Source of the DNA: Demequinaceae bacterium
Lineage (GTDB): Bacteria; Actinomycetota; Actinomycetes; Actinomycetales; Demequinaceae
NCBI GenBank assembly: GCA_011524475.1
Contig: WTKG01000139.1
Span: 1-7,850, forward strand
Direction: 5' to 3'
DNA length: 7,850 nt
Positions 6,565 through 7,850 of the stretch are shown here, one piece after another. Each line of letters starts with the position of its first letter. Position 1 is the first letter of the stretch. The notes under the pieces are model-generated. The model ran no database searches, had not been told where the DNA came from, and saw nothing but the letters and a program-made list of their open reading frames with translations. The position numbers were made by a program, and so were the translations under genes.

Positions 6565-6794
6565 GACTGCACTCTCCTCACCTAGACGTCGCGTGGGCCA
6601 TGATGCCCGCGAGCCCTGTTATCACTATCGGTTGAGAGTCGAGAAGCCTTAAATCTTCCGATCCTCATATCGAATGAGAGGGCTCACACAGAACTACATG
6701 ACGCACAGACGCGAACTTTTTTGAGAATAGCCGTGAAAAGTATTTTGCGCCTTATGGAATTTTTGTCCGATTTGTCACACCAAACAAGGGGATC
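6565..6794. other. Gene-free spacer ahead of the conservon operon
   Basis: 230 bases between the hydrolase stop and the kinase start, noticeably AT-richer than the genes near 6715-6780. It should hold the conservon promoter, but I see no convincing -35/-10 pair with correct spacing; TACTTT and TATTCT on the minus strand fit TANNNT without good -35 partners. It holds a perfect 5-base inverted repeat CTCAT-ATCGA-ATGAG (6664-6678) and a TTTGTC direct repeat at 6762-6767 and 6771-6776. Either could be a regulator site. No terminator with a T run was found after the hydrolase gene. Confidence 0.5.
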
Positions 6795-7652
6795 TCACTG
6801 CATCGCAAGTCGTTCGGGATCTACAAGTGAGCGGAGCGGGTCTACAAGACCGTCTTCGGTGACGGTTCCGGTCACAGCGTCAGCTGCCGCCTTCACGACA
6901 TCGGGAGCATCACCCATCGCAGTCGAGTTTGCCGCCCAAGTCAGCATGTCGATGTCGTTGTTTCCGTCACCGAAAGCAACAGTGTGGTCCGGATAGACGC
7001 CCAAACGGCGGCGCACGGCCTCCAATGCGGTCGCCTTGCTGACACCTGGCGGAGTCAAGTCCAGCCAAGCCGTGTAGCCAACGGCGTACGTCACATCAGA
7101 AAGACCGATGCGGCGGATCAGCGAGTCAAAGTGGCGCACATCCCGACCAGGGGCACGGATCACGACTCGAGTCGCTTCCCCAGAAGATAGTTCTTCGAAT
7201 GTCGAGACGCGCTGATCGCCAATCAGCTCATCCATGGGAAATTTCTCGCTGACCCGAAAACTGACCCCCGAATCCTCCACCGCATAATGAACGTCCGGAA
7301 GTTCATCCCGCACAATCTCCAGGGCTGCGCCCGGTTGGAACGTCGCCTTCTCCACGATTTCGTACCCCTGAGGAAGGCCAGGGTTAAGTTTGATCGTGAC
7401 CGCGCCATTGGAACACACTGCATACCCGCGCCGAATACCGAGGCGCTCCGCAACGGGAAGCATGGCAGGAATGTTGCGGCCCGTGGCTAGCACAACGTGA
7501 TTACGGCACATACGCACCTGTGTAATGGCTTCGCGCACTGATTCTGAAACATCGCCACCCCACGACATCACAGTCCCATCAATGTCGAGCGCTACAAGTC
7601 GCCAATGCTCGGGAGTAAGGGGCGGGCGCATCTGCTCAGGTTCGACTCCCAT
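6795..7652 (-). CDS. HAD superfamily hydrolase, Cof type
   Basis: A 285-residue cytosolic phosphatase-like protein of the Cof (IIB) branch of the HAD superfamily, of usual length. All four motifs are visible: motif I LVALDIDGTV with nucleophile D23 and acid/base D25, motif II VVLATGR with T57, motif III GVSKATAL with K206, and motif IV FGDGNNDIDM with D229 and D233. The cap domain is the stretch between motifs II and III. Family members dephosphorylate small sugar or nucleotide phosphates or cofactors such as PLP and FMN; the substrate here cannot be told. It begins 9 bases after the serS stop, so co-transcription is likely. No clear Shine-Dalgarno precedes the ATG at 7652, so re-initiation after serS is plausible. 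An internal ATG at 7631 is possible and would lose only seven residues before motif I. Confidence 0.92.
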   Translation of the reverse strand: MGVEPEQMRPPLTPEHWRLVALDIDGTVMSWGGDVSESVREAITQVRMCRNHVVLATGRNIPAMLPVAERLGIRRGYAVCSNGAVTIKLNPGLPQGYEIVEKATFQPGAALEIVRDELPDVHYAVEDSGVSFRVSEKFPMDELIGDQRVSTFEELSSGEATRVVIRAPGRDVRHFDSLIRRIGLSDVTYAVGYTAWLDLTPPGVSKATALEAVRRRLGVYPDHTVAFGDGNNDIDMLTWAANSTAMGDAPDVVKAAADAVTGTVTEDGLVDPLRSLVDPERLAMQ

Positions 7653-7661
7653 AGCGTCAGA

Positions 7662-7850
7662 CTACGATGACTCTGAACCCACTGGATTCAGCGATTCTTG
7701 CCCTCCCAGGTAGGGGCGCAAAGCTACCGGGACATGTACGGTCCCATCCGGTTGTTGATGATTTTCCAACAGCGCCACGATCCACCGCGTCGTGCCAATC
7801 GTGCCGTTTACCGTCGCCACTGGAGCCGTTCCCGCCTCTCCACGTTCACG
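7662..7850 (-). CDS. serS: Seryl-tRNA synthetase, C-terminal end (5' part outside window)
   Basis: The last 62 residues of a class II seryl-tRNA synthetase, which charges tRNA-Ser with serine in the cytosol. The visible sequence contains class II motif 3, [20 protein letters not shown], with the conserved ATP-binding Arg in TTR, then [20 protein letters not shown], the standard closing segment of bacterial SerRS. The protein ends with a short [11 protein letters not shown] tail and TAG at 7664-7662. The reading frame is open to the window edge at 7850. The HAD hydrolase gene follows after 9 bases. The identification is firm despite the small fragment, because both motif 3 and the PYLGG tail are present. 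Nothing unusual is visible in this part. Confidence 0.95.
   Translation of the reverse strand, partial: RERGEAGTAPVATVNGTIGTTRWIVALLENHQQPDGTVHVPVALRPYLGGQESLNPVGSESS

Overview
The window appears to come from a moderate-GC actinobacterium. All seven genes lie on the minus strand. The marker for this is a conservon (cvn-type) signalling block: an atypical nitrate/nitrite-sensing histidine kinase, a Roadblock/LC7 protein, a DUF742 protein and a small MglA-like GTPase. This arrangement is characteristic of Actinomycetota. The SerRS tail also looks actinobacterial. I cannot name the genus from sequence alone; the base composition is lower in GC than typical Streptomyces.

Layout in transcription order, right to left. 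The window opens inside serS (7850-7662, last 62 residues). Nine bases later comes a Cof-type HAD hydrolase (7652-6795). A 230-base gene-free spacer follows (6794-6565). The conservon then runs from the kinase (6564-3556) to an unrecognised proline-rich acidic protein (3549-2350), Roadblock (2301-1858), DUF742 (1848-1453) and GTPase (1472-894). The gaps are 6, 48 and 9 bases and the last pair overlaps by 20 bases, so this looks like one operon. The last gene (818 to beyond position 1) starts with GTG. It encodes a VapC-like PIN domain followed by a long acidic, probably disordered tail, and it leaves the window incomplete.

From knowledge of the family, the kinase should sense a signal outside the membrane. 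The Roadblock, DUF742 and GTPase proteins should form a membrane-associated switch that is loosely compared with eukaryotic G-protein-coupled signalling. Three things depart from the textbook four-gene conservon. An extra proline-rich gene sits between kinase and Roadblock, and it lies in the same reading frame as the kinase, separated from it only by one TAG and two codons. A PIN-domain gene without a visible antitoxin follows the GTPase. That gene also seems to have its own promoter, placed so that the transcript would begin exactly at its GTG start codon. No RNA genes, insertion sequences, CRISPR arrays or attachment sites were seen.
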